Positions 23,960 to 33,905 of a DNA stretch of 64,000 nucleotides are shown one piece after another. Below the pieces are notes generated by a model. The model did no database searches. It had not been told where the DNA came from and saw only the letters and a program-made list of their open reading frames with translations. The DNA comes from Camellia lanceoleosa. Its lineage: Eukaryota; Streptophyta; Magnoliopsida; Ericales; Theaceae. Positions within the stretch are counted from its first letter, which is position 1. Each line of letters begins with the position of its first letter. The stretch lies in NCBI GenBank assembly GCA_025200525.1, contig CM045762.1:82737893-82801892 (forward strand), read 5' to 3'. A program made the position numbers and the translations under genes.

Positions 23960-26583
23960 TGTGAAGCCCCTGAAAAATATGTAGTCTCTTTAGAAACCCT
24001 TATGTGTTAATTATTTCCTTAAAAGCCCCTCATTTTCTTAAATTATTTCGAATCTTGTTGGTTAGCTTTTTTTTAAAAATTTTTTATCGAAAATAGGAAT
24101 ATCTTAGCCTAATTAGGTTCCTTAGTCTAATTTAATTTAATTCTACATAAATAAGGTTCCAATATATGAGTTTAATTCCAAGCCCTCACTTCTTTTATCA
24201 ATTTCAAGAATTACCCCAAAAATAGTACATGTACTTTTTATACTATAGGTACCATCAAATCAATTTGAGATCTATATATATATATACATTGGGAAATGTG
24301 TCCATAGCACCTATATATTGAATAAAAAAAAGTCCCCATTTCCCTTCCCCATGGCCAGCCAACCTAGGAGAATGTGAGGGACCTATTTTCAAGACTTGTA
24401 ATTATGACTTTCTAGAAGCTCTAGTACCTAGTACCCTCAAATCTAAGGTTGTGTTCCCAACACTAGTTCCAATCCAACTAGAGGCCAACTAAATATTGTC
24501 TAATCACATGATTAAGTTCCCTAATCACTCCCTATTCCATTAGATTCTAAGTAAATCCAAACTTTTCAATCTAATTCCAACTAGTGGGCCTTTATGTCTT
24601 GTTACACCAAAATTGCCTATAAATACAACCACTCCCCTAGCATGGCATACACAAACAACACACACTCACAAACATTCGGCTTAGAGGAGAGAAAGGAGAG
24701 CAAGAGAGAAGTCTTGAGAGGGAGAGGAAGGAAGAGGAGAGCAATCTTGTTCAAGCCTAGCAAGTAAGCTACAACGCAACTCTCTCTTTTATTTTCCTTT
24801 TTCGAATACATATTCTTAAGGGTTCTACCCACTGTTTTCAGATGTGCTATTAATGATTTCCTTGTGTTAAAAATGATAAGAGTTGAACCATGATTCTAAC
24901 TCTCTTGTAGTTCCCCTCATTTCGGTACAAAACTATCTTTTCATACCAATCTCTCAAACTTTCCAAATGCACACCTCCAAGCCAATTTTCTGAGTTTAAT
25001 ATATATTATTTATCATGTTTTAATTAGAAAAGAAATGAAAAATTTCCCTTCGTGGATCCCTTTCTCACAAATCTTCTTGTTTGGGGTATTGTGCCTTAAG
25101 AATCTATTTTCACAGCCAACTTTCAAAATTTCTAGAAAAATGTAGAAAATTATTCTGGACCTCCATTTTACGTCAAAATCTTCCTTAAGGAGTTGTCTTT
25201 CAACAAAAATTGGTTTCATTCAAAAACAGTGAGCGGTTTCAAAGAAAATCAACTTTTCATAACGGTTGACGAATCTGGACAGCGCTGGAGTGTTTCTTAA
25301 ATAACTAAAAATCTAGAAAAGCTATCCCATTTCCGAAATATGTTCTGGAAACTAGATTAAATTCTCTACAAACCATAGGAAGGCCGTGTCCGGTAAAAAT
25401 CTAAAATACTCTTTTTATTTTAATCTTTAAATGGTATTCAATTTGGAAATTTGTTGTGCATGGGTGATTTGTGCTCTTGTGTTCATGACTATGCTTATTA
25501 GCTTATGATCTTGTCTTGGCATGATATTGCATGTGTTAAGGTTATGGTCCTTATCTTCTTCATTTTAATGATGCATGCTTACATGGATATTACTATCTTG
25601 TTAAGTTGGTCTGACCTTGATCTAAAACATTTAACTCAACGGAAAACTTATTTGGGCTGGTATTGGGTTTTCGATCACTTGAATAATGCAGAGATGATAA
25701 TGTGTTATGTATGGATTGTTGGGATGCGTTCCCTATGTGGAAGCTAAAGTCTAACGCAAGTGGTTTTCGAAACCCTTGAACGGAGCAGTTGTATTCAGAC
25801 CCTAGGTATTTGGTGTGAGGAGGGATTTGGGAAAGACCCATTATTACCGTCTCTTTTGAGGCCCTACGGTTGGCGCTATCTGGTATATAACTATTGGTAG
25901 GCATTCGAGGTTAGTTCTGCAACAAAGCAGTAAAAGATGGGGCATACCGAATAATCCGCGTCCGATTCTTGTGGTTGGGAGGACGAAATCTCTTTGGGAG
26001 ATTTCTAGTTTACTAACATCTAACCTTGTAGCCCTTTATTTATTTAGTTGAGTATCATGCTTTATTACTTGCTGTCATATTTGTGATTGCGTATTGGACT
26101 AGGGAAAAAAGGATGAGGTGTGTGTGCATTTACTAGGCATTCAAAGCTCACGGCGTATCATGCCAGGTGTCGAAAAGGAGCTTATAACTGGAGACGACGA
26201 GCCTGAAACCTTCGCAGACTTTTGGCTATCTTAGAAAAGTTAGAAATTTCCCTTTTGATATTTTGTAAGGATCATATGAAGATTTAAATTTTCTTTTGGG
26301 ATGCAATGTAATGGAGCAAGCTTTTGAATTTAAGGATATTTGTGGTTATTATGTACTTATATTCTTATATATATATATAAACCTTATCGTTGCTTATGAG
26401 ACCTGGTGTCCATACCTTTTAAGATCTGTCAAAAGGATAGTGCGTTGTCTAAGAAAGCTGGACTTAGAAGGGAGGCTAATTTGACTCCTCTGGCGTTCTG
26501 GGGTCTTACTCGGTTATTGACCATAGGACTCATTAGTGACTCTCCCTTGACTGCAACCAATAGTGTGGATTCGGGGCGTCACA
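23960..26583 (+). mobile_element. 3' LTR of element F
   Basis: It is a near copy of 17125-19717, starting TGTGAAGCCCC and ending GGGGCGTCACA, followed by GAGGG. The TATA box is at 24618-24625. Differences from the left LTR are scattered substitutions and small indels, for example a few extra TA units near 24270. Confidence 0.94.
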
Positions 26584-26588
26584 GAGGG
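26584..26588. repeat. Right target-site duplication of element F
   Basis: GAGGG, identical to 17120-17124. Confidence 0.93.
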
Positions 26589-28563
26589 AGACATTCATGC
26601 TTGGTTATCTTCCTCCCGAAAATCCATCGCCTTGCCATCGACTGCCTCTGTTTGCACTCATTTGATCTCTAAACATTGCACCAACTTCTAGACTGCTTCT
26701 ACCCCAATATGGGAACATTTTTGCACAAAAATTGACTGGTGGCTGGTCGGCCACAAAAGGTGGCTGTCTGCCACCCTAACTAGCCGGTCGACTAGTTTAG
26801 GTGGTCGGTTGGCTACCTCAAGTGGCCGATCGGCCACCCCTTTTTCCAGACGTTTGTTTTTGCTGCAACAGAGAGCAACAGAGGCAAAGCAATGCATTTT
26901 TCAAAGAATGTGTGTATTGCCACCCTCCTTATCATTTCTCAAGCTCAAAGGAGTACGGCACTTGGCTCTCATGCCACCAATCCAGTATTTTAATGCATAA
27001 TGGCCGAAAACTCAAGCTTGTACAAGCTTAGTGAATGCACAAGTAAGACTCAAAGGACCACCACCCTGTCATGCATGATCAAGGGTGATGGTGACCAAGA
27101 AACGTGACACGTTTCATCACTTTGAGTATGAAACGTCCCACATTTCTTGTGTTTGGATTAATGTCTGATCCAAACACATGCAATGCAGCGCAAAGATGCT
27201 TATCTGGCTCAAGTTTTACTTGGTTCATTTTGTTTACAAATTTTATATTACCGATTAGTCCTTTACCCGATTAAGTCCAAAATGATAGTCCTCTAATTGG
27301 AAAGTGGGTCTAAGCCACAAGTGCGTTGAGCATGAAAGAGACCTCATGCTGTTGGTTAGTAGAAACCCTCAAGAGAGGATTAAAACCATTAGACATGAGA
27401 GCCTCAATTTCATACTCAAGCCAACAAGGGGCTCAAGGCCACTTTCAAAACAAATTGAAAAGTGAAGAATAGAGGAAGGTTGCAGACTTTTTCAGTGCTG
27501 AAATGGCATGCAAGCAATACATGCATGACATGCCAAGGGCCTAACAGCATTCAATTAGTCATGATCACAACACTATGAGCATACAACACAAGCTCAAATG
27601 ACCAAACCAGCTTTGGACAGAGCTAAAACATGCCAAAACAGTGGCTAAAACATGCTGAAATTGAAGCATGGAAAGCTAGAAAAACATGCTCATATGTTAG
27701 GCTACAAAGAAGACTCAAGACACAACTCTCAAAACCAATGAAAGAGTGAAACAAGTGAGAGTATGATAGAGCTATATACACTAAAATCACATGTACAATG
27801 ATGCTACAACATGCAAGCCACTCGAGCAAAACATGTTCGAGGCCTTAAAACACTAAGCTAGTGAAGCCATTTGCACTACAACCATGCAAGACAAGGCTCA
27901 TATGTCCAAGACCACCCAAAATAAAGCTAAATCATGCCAAATTAGAGCCTAAAACATGCTGAGATCAAGTCACAAAAAAGGTACAAAAACATGCTCACAT
28001 GTTAGGCTATCTATACTTGCAAACAAGACACAAGGAGGGGAGGCAACCCCCTCCTATTTTGGACCTCAAAGCCAAGTTTTTATCATTGAAATTCCCCTGG
28101 AATTCAGTGGTTTAAAGGACCACAAAGTTGTTTCAAAAAGCTTTGAAAGATGGCACAAAAGGCTTCACAAGCCAAAAAGAAAAAAGAGAAGACAACCCCC
28201 CTAACTTGACAAGACTTAAACCGCCATTTGTAACCTTAAAAAACATTTTAAGGTTGAAAAACTAGGTCAAAACCGTGTAAAAAGATGGCCAAGAAATCAA
28301 CTAAAACAAAGGTTAAATGAGGTAAGCCTTATACCTTTGAAGCACAGCAATAAACAACTACAATTCTGAGCCAAAACCAGCCTTAAGAGCTCAAACTAAG
28401 CCTCAAAGAACCTCAGCTCCAAGATGAAGATGTTTGGTCAAGGGTCTTAGTGAAAATGTGTAGAGAATTCTCACTTTCAAGCACAAAATAAGGAGAGAGA
28501 GAGAGAGAGAGGAAATTTGCTCACAAAATTTTCTAACCCCTAAAATGGAGGAAAGACCCTCCA

Positions 28564-28571
28564 TTATATAG
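28564..28571 (-). promoter_or_regulatory. TATA box of the LTR of A
   Basis: CTATATAA on the minus strand. It is preceded (to the right) by a G-box palindrome and followed by a CT-repeat about 53 bases downstream. The same order is seen in the other LTRs. Confidence 0.6.
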
Positions 28572-28600
28572 AAATGCAAGCCAAAGGCTTGCATTCATCC

Positions 28601-28620
28601 CTCTATACACGTGTATAGAG
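28601..28620. promoter_or_regulatory. 20-bp perfect palindrome with G-box core in the LTR of A
   Basis: CTCTATACACGTGTATAGAG reads the same on both strands and centres on CACGTG. It sits 30 bp upstream of the TATA box. Homologous palindromes lie at 33101-33124 and 55886-55905. Confidence 0.75.
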
Positions 28621-28972
28621 ATGGCATTCAGTGATCAATAGCTGGTAGAGATGGCAACCAAAATATCTAAAAAAGCAAAAAAATGACCGTCGGCCACTCT
28701 AGGTGGCCGGCCGATCACCTCCCCTAGCTGACCAACCACTTTAAGTAGCCAACAAGGCCAAAAAGTGGTCGACAAGGCCTTCCCCCCTGTAGGCAAGAGG
28801 TACCAAGGTTTGGTCCAAAAACAAGCACAAAACAAAGAGGGTTTAGAGGCTAAAAAACAAGGTGTTCCGCAGAGAAATCGAGCACTCAAAATGAGCACAA
28901 ACAAGAACAATCATCGAGTGCACAAACAATGACGTGTAAGTCTTGAGATCGGTCAAAAATGGGGTGTCTACA

Positions 28973-29676
28973 CCATTGGACATAAGTGTTGTCACTACAA
29001 CCAAGACTACCGAATCTTTCGCCAACATAGGCCCACAAACATCATCCAACCCTACGCGAACTCAAGATAGGACTTTTAACCAACTATAAATGACCCTATC
29101 CAAAGCCATGCAGGTGCCAGTCAAAAAAAGACACCTAAAACCCTTAAAACCTTGCCCACTTTTTGACCCTCTCCCACCCAAACATAACCCTTCAAAGTAC
29201 TGTGCGTTTCACCAGCAGCGCGATCATGATACTGACCAGTGCTTCCGTTTGCGTCATGACATTCAAGATCTCATTGACAACAAGGTCATCACCCTACTCT
29301 AGAAACCAAATGTAACTTCCAACCCACTCCCATAATCAAGTCCCCCAGCATCGAAACCTTAACCTTATCCATGCACTGGCTGCCTTTTATGACCCCAGCA
29401 TATACATTACCCCTTTCCACCTACCAAAACTGACATTGTTCATTCCTGAAGGCGTAGATCTGTGCAAGATGGACATGTTCAAACCTCAACCCAAGCCTGT
29501 GGTGATGATACCAGCAATGCGAGGGAGATCGACCTCGAAGGAAGGTACTAGTCTTTTGTTGGAGTGCCCTGGAGACTTATCTGAGAGGGTCTATGACCCG
29601 AGTTGCTATGTTGTGCCAACTAGTCAAACCAAGCCTGAATTGGTGTTACCAATCTTAGCAGACATCAATATGGTTA
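28973..29676 (+). pseudogene. Remnant E: Tat-type gag fragment, left part
   Basis: The plus-strand frame at 29090-29302 reads LKPLKPCPLFDPLPPKHN, KYCAFHQQRDHDTDQC and FRLRHDIQDLIDNKVI, the zinc-knuckle region of Tat gag. It is closest by eye to the second gag block of element B. Further right, IYITPFHLPKLT-like and FIPEGVDLCKMD match the gag end of element A. Element A inserted on its left side and a solo LTR on its right; the fragment resumes at 33536. Confidence 0.75.
29672..29676. repeat. Left target-site duplication of solo LTR
   Basis: GGTTA before the TGTAGAC start; an exact copy lies at 33536-33540. Confidence 0.93.
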
Positions 29677-32600
29677 TGTAGACATGCCCCGGGTGAGGGC
29701 CTCAGTGCTATAGTTCGGACTCAAATTGTCACGGTTCTTAATCTGAACCAAAGAGTCAAAATCCGGCAAATCATTTTGAGAAAATAGATTTTTAGAAAAG
29801 AAGTGCCAAACATGGATTGCTTTTCCAGATACAGAGTCACCACCTAAATATTTTTTAATAGGGGAATCTAGGAAACCCTGACTCGTTTGCCTAAGGCTAC
29901 ATGTCCGTCATCACCAAAGTTGTCTCGGTTCGGGAACTTGGGTACGATTGGGGAAGGTCAACTATGAGCACCCCCTCTCGCCCGTTCCGAAGATCGGCCT
30001 CTACTAACCATGATATCTTGTTTTGAAAACATATGCATTCTTATTTCGGTTAATTAGCTAGAATTACTATGTGATGCGCACAACACAAAAGTATAGACTA
30101 GATCGCCTAATTTGGAACAAAGCATTGCATATCCGTTCGTTTGGAAAATGGTTTGGAATTTGCTACTCGCGAGTAGGCTAAAACACGTATTTCAATGAGT
30201 TGTTCCAACTCAAACAATCCAACCTTCACCCACAGGCATTCATGCAGTAATATCATTTAAGCACATAGCCTCATGGTAAGCATGTTGTCATGTTAACATT
30301 CACACTCATGCAAGATGCTAAAGCATGAATACTTACATCGTACTCCGAGCCAAAACAAAGAACATGTTAGCAATCATGCATGATCCAAGTCCATGTTAAG
30401 TGGCTAATGCAACGCATACAGAATGTCACTAGAATAGGCTCGGCTAATCCTAGGATGGCATGTGGGATGCAACATGTAGCACGTATTCAAGTTAGATTTG
30501 GAATACTATGCTGTTACCATGATGCGCTGAGCCCGATGCATGCGATACTGATGAATGATGCACGCATGCATAGCATAAGGATGCTAAATTAGACATGTCC
30601 TAATACTAACCATCAAAAGCAGGTAAGTAAAAGGGAGAAAGAAGTAGGGGTTGGAAGACATGCACACACGCACCCACACTTATTACAAATTTGCCCTTGC
30701 TCGGAGGGATCGAAAGAATAATACAGATTTAACTAACCTACAAGCTAATTAAATATTACAGACCAATTAAGCTAGTTAAGCAAATTAACTAATCTAATAA
30801 AACAGTAAACAACCTCGGGAAGAGGACCCAATGCAATGCATGCTCGGCTCCGCTCGGAAGTCCACTGTCACGCATAAGTTGCCTCTGTCCACACTTTTTT
30901 CCTTCTCTGATCATTGCAAAATTCCCAAGGTGCACTCTATGAACCCTATGGGATACCACCGGCCAAGAGAAATGGTCACTGGCCAAAGGAAATGACCACC
31001 GGCCACTGGTTAATCTATCGGCCACCAATTGTTGGTCGGTCGGCACTAAAGATGGCCAGCCGGCCAAGCCTTCCTACAGAATCCTGTTTTGACAGCAACA
31101 GAGGGCAAAACAAGGCATAGCAATGCATTCCAAGCAAATGTGTGCACCAACACATCCCTTATCATGTTTATGACTCAAAGGGGGTTATGGCCCTGGACTC
31201 TCGAACCACCAATCGCGTATTTCCATGCGTGATGGCCCAAGAAACCAAGTTATGCACTTTCATTTCAAATGAAATGCACATAAACAAACAAGGAGCTCAA
31301 CCTCTATCATACTCAATTCAAGAGGCTAAGCATGCATATCAATGCGATGCAACCTAGACATATGAGCTAGTATGCAACATGAACAATGCAAACAAGCATA
31401 CAAGGCATGTGACAATCATGCTAACCAATAAGTATGCCAAATACCATGGGGATGTTCAAGCATGCAAGCAAGCATGTGACTTCATTCAATAATGCCACAA
31501 CACATGGAGCAAACATGTTAAACAACATAAACATGTGACAAACACACAAGTATGCAACAACACACAAGATGAGCATGCAACAACATGCGAACTATGGACT
31601 TAAACTAATTTGGGCAGCTCCAGACTAAGCCCAAAACAGTGGCCAACATGCTCAAGAATGAAGGCAAAATGACATGCAAACATGCATGCACACAAGGACC
31701 AACACTTAGGCATATAGAAACAACTCTCAAGCACACTTAAGAGGATGCAAACATGGACAAATGGCATGCATTATAAGCTCTGAAAATCATGTTAGAGAAG
31801 ATGCCAAACCAATCTACAATGCAAGCTAGGCATACCACCAAGCCCAAGGACTTAAACCATGGCCATGTGACATATGAAGCAAATGATCAAAATGAACTAA
31901 AACAGTCCTAAGTCATGCAAAAGTAAGCCCCAAAAACTACTTAGATGGCATCTGAATGATCTAATCCTAGAGGCATACACAATGGCACAAACATGGAGCA
32001 AGAAACACCAACCTTTTAAAGCATGAAAGGGGCATCAAATGCAAGCATACGAGCATATCATGAGAACTGAAATGACATGACAAGTGGTTCTAAACCACTG
32101 AAATGATGCAAGAATAGCATGCTAGAGGGTCCGATACTTAAGGCCTACAAGGGGGATTACATGGTAGCTATACAAAGCAAAGCATGGACAATCCAAATGA
32201 CCAAAAACAGACCTTTAGCATACTAAAAAAAGCATAAAAGCTTCACGGAGCTTGGCTGAAATCATGCTAGAACATGGGTTAAAGCCTAAAGCATGTTAAG
32301 ACAAAAAGATGGCACTACATGACATGTATGCAAGGCAAGCATGGTGTGTCTAAACCAACTCACAACAATGCTATACAATGGCAAGACATGCACAAAAAAA
32401 TAGTTAAGGCACGGCCAACATACACTTAAACAAGGTGCCCACTAATAAGGCCTAAATGGCCCTTTTCAAGGACAACAAGGAGAAGGGGTGGCCCTCTCCT
32501 TCTTAGGACCTTGAGGCACCATCCCCACCCCTGAAATCCCTCAAGATTTCAGTGGTGAGGAGGCCCAAACAAAGTGGTCCCGGAGCTCACCAAAATAGCA

Positions 32601-33535
32601 CAAAAATAGGGCCAAACAAGGCCTAAGAGGGGTCAAACACCCCCAAACGACAAAGAAACCTTAAACAACTATGTTAAGCACTTAAAATCAAGACTTTTAT
32701 TAGTTATATACAAAGTCTAAAAATAGTTTCAAGATTGGTTAAAAAGCTATGCAAAAATGGGAAATAAAGGGTGAAGTTCTTACCCTTGATGACCCTCTTC
32801 AAGAATAGCACTCTAGCTACTTCCTTAGCTCCAAACCAAGCCAAGAACTCCAAGAACAGCTCCCCAGCACCTCAGTAACCAAGGTAAGATGTAATGGTAG
32901 GTGTTTGTGCACAAAACTAAGACTATACACACACAAGGCAAAACAAAGAGGGAGATATAGATATGGAATAGATACAAACTCCAACCCTAATATCAGAGTT
33001 CCTCTGAAAATTTTGTAACCCTAAGGAAGGGAGAAGAGGCCCACTCTTATAGACAATCCCTCTTGCAAAGCTTCTCAAGTAAGCTAGTCAAGAAGGATAT
33101 CCCTCCATACACGTGTATGGAGGGGAGCAAAGGTGTATGCCAGCTAGCACAGCTGGTATAAAAATATCTGCAAAAGCAGATGCACAGTGGTCGGTCGGCC
33201 AAAAATGTAATTTGACCAAAATAGATGGCCGGTCGACTACAAAGAGTGCCGGTTAGCCAAACATTTGGCCGGTGGCAACAAACTAGTGGCCGGTGGCCTC
33301 AAGCCATGGCCGGTGATGTGTGGGGATGGTCAACAAGCCATTCCTTGCCTCTCAAAGGAAAAACACAAGTGTTTGGTGCAAAATCAAAGACAAAACAGTC
33401 GAGCCGAGAGATCCTAAGACAAGGCGCGTCGCCAAGACCTCTGGGAACTCAAGACAAACACAAACATGGATGATCACCAAGTGTTCAAACGGTGACGTCC
33501 AAGTCTTGAGGATGGTCAAAAATGGGGTGTCTACA
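29677..33535 (-). mobile_element. Solo LTR of the Tat family in remnant E
   Basis: A complete LTR of about 3.86 kb in minus orientation runs from TGTAGACATGCCCCG to GGGGTGTCTACA. It is flanked by exact GGTTA duplications with no internal region, so it is the product of LTR-LTR recombination. GGCC-word clusters lie at 30958-31070 and 33186-33320. A TATA-like CTATAAGA (minus) lies at 33045-33052, and a 24-bp palindrome with G-box core at 33101-33124. A CATGC-rich degenerate region covers about 31320-32440. Short open frames inside carry no known domain. Confidence 0.93.
33101..33124. promoter_or_regulatory. 24-bp perfect palindrome with G-box core in the solo LTR
   Basis: The central part CTCCATACACGTGTATGGAG extends symmetrically by two bases on each side. 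It lies 49 bp upstream of the TATA-like CTATAAGA. Compared with the LTR of A, one base changes in each arm in a matched way. Confidence 0.75.
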
Positions 33536-33905
33536 GGTTAGAAAGGATGGCCCGAGTGAAGGGTTGGATGATTTGGCAGACTTCAAAGAGGATTTGGACA
33601 ATCTACAGTTCTTTAATGAGCATAATCAGGGAGATGTATAGATCGAGTGGTTCAATCTGAACGAATCGACTAATAACACCGGATGGCTGAGTGATGAGCC
33701 AGACAAGAAAGAAGAAACTGGGATAAAACCAGAGGGAAAGGAAACAAAGGTAGCTGCAGTGGCCGAGAAGGTTAATGAGAAAGGAAAACTGTAGGAGGGC
33801 ATGTGCGTAGGAAACCTAGGTCAAGAAGTGGGAGTTATGAACACCACAGACACTGAACAGGAAGTTAAAATGAGGCAGTTTGAAAGGGAAAGAGTTTAGG
33901 ACAGC
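33536..33905 (+). pseudogene. Remnant E: gag-protease linker, right part
   Basis: After the second GGTTA, the frame reads KDGPSEGLDDLADFKED, GWLSDEPDKKEE and AAVAEKVNEKGKL, matching the linker of element A at 12558-13215. Stops interrupt it. It ends at about 33905, where chromovirus RNase H sequence begins in the same frame. Confidence 0.7.

Larger units (their letters stand above)
17125..26583 (+). mobile_element. Element F: complete chromovirus-type Ty3/gypsy element inserted in the LTR of A
   Basis: Two LTRs of about 2.6 kb start TGTGAAGCCCC and end GTCACA/ATCACA. They are flanked by exact GAGGG duplications, with an initiator-methionine-type primer site inside the left LTR and a purine tract inside the right one. 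The interior encodes reverse transcriptase, RNase H, integrase and a C-terminal chromodomain on the plus strand, as in the Tekay/Del group. No gag or protease could be recognised in 19740-21050. I counted 9 differences in the first 107 aligned LTR bases, so insertion is not recent. It post-dates the insertion of element A. Confidence 0.94.
740..28972 (-). mobile_element. Element A: Tat/Ogre-like Ty3/gypsy retrotransposon with two antisense genes
   Basis: On the minus strand the order is 5' LTR (28972 to 15750, interrupted), primer-binding site, gag, protease, reverse transcriptase, RNase H, archaeal-type RNase H and integrase. Two plus-strand genes and a repetitive 3' untranslated region follow. 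The dual RNase H and the antisense open reading frames between pol and the 3' LTR are hallmarks of the Tat lineage. The 3' LTR would lie left of the window or is lost; the left limit of 740 is where a foreign LTR ends, so it is approximate. The sequence following the 5' LTR, CCATT (28973-28977), is a candidate target duplication whose partner is not visible. Stops in all modules make it non-functional now. Confidence 0.8.
26589..28972 (-). mobile_element. 5' LTR of element A, 5' segment with U3
   Basis: This continues the LTR cut by F and ends on the plus strand GGGGTGTCTACA, the inverted LTR start. GGCC-word clusters lie at 26740-26850 and 28686-28780. The promoter reads leftwards: cluster, palindrome 28601-28620, hairpin 28573-28595, TATA 28564-28571, then a GA/CT run at 28493-28511. 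A CATGC-rich degenerate stretch lies at about 27500-28000. Joined with 15750-17124, the LTR is about 3.76 kb. Confidence 0.88.
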
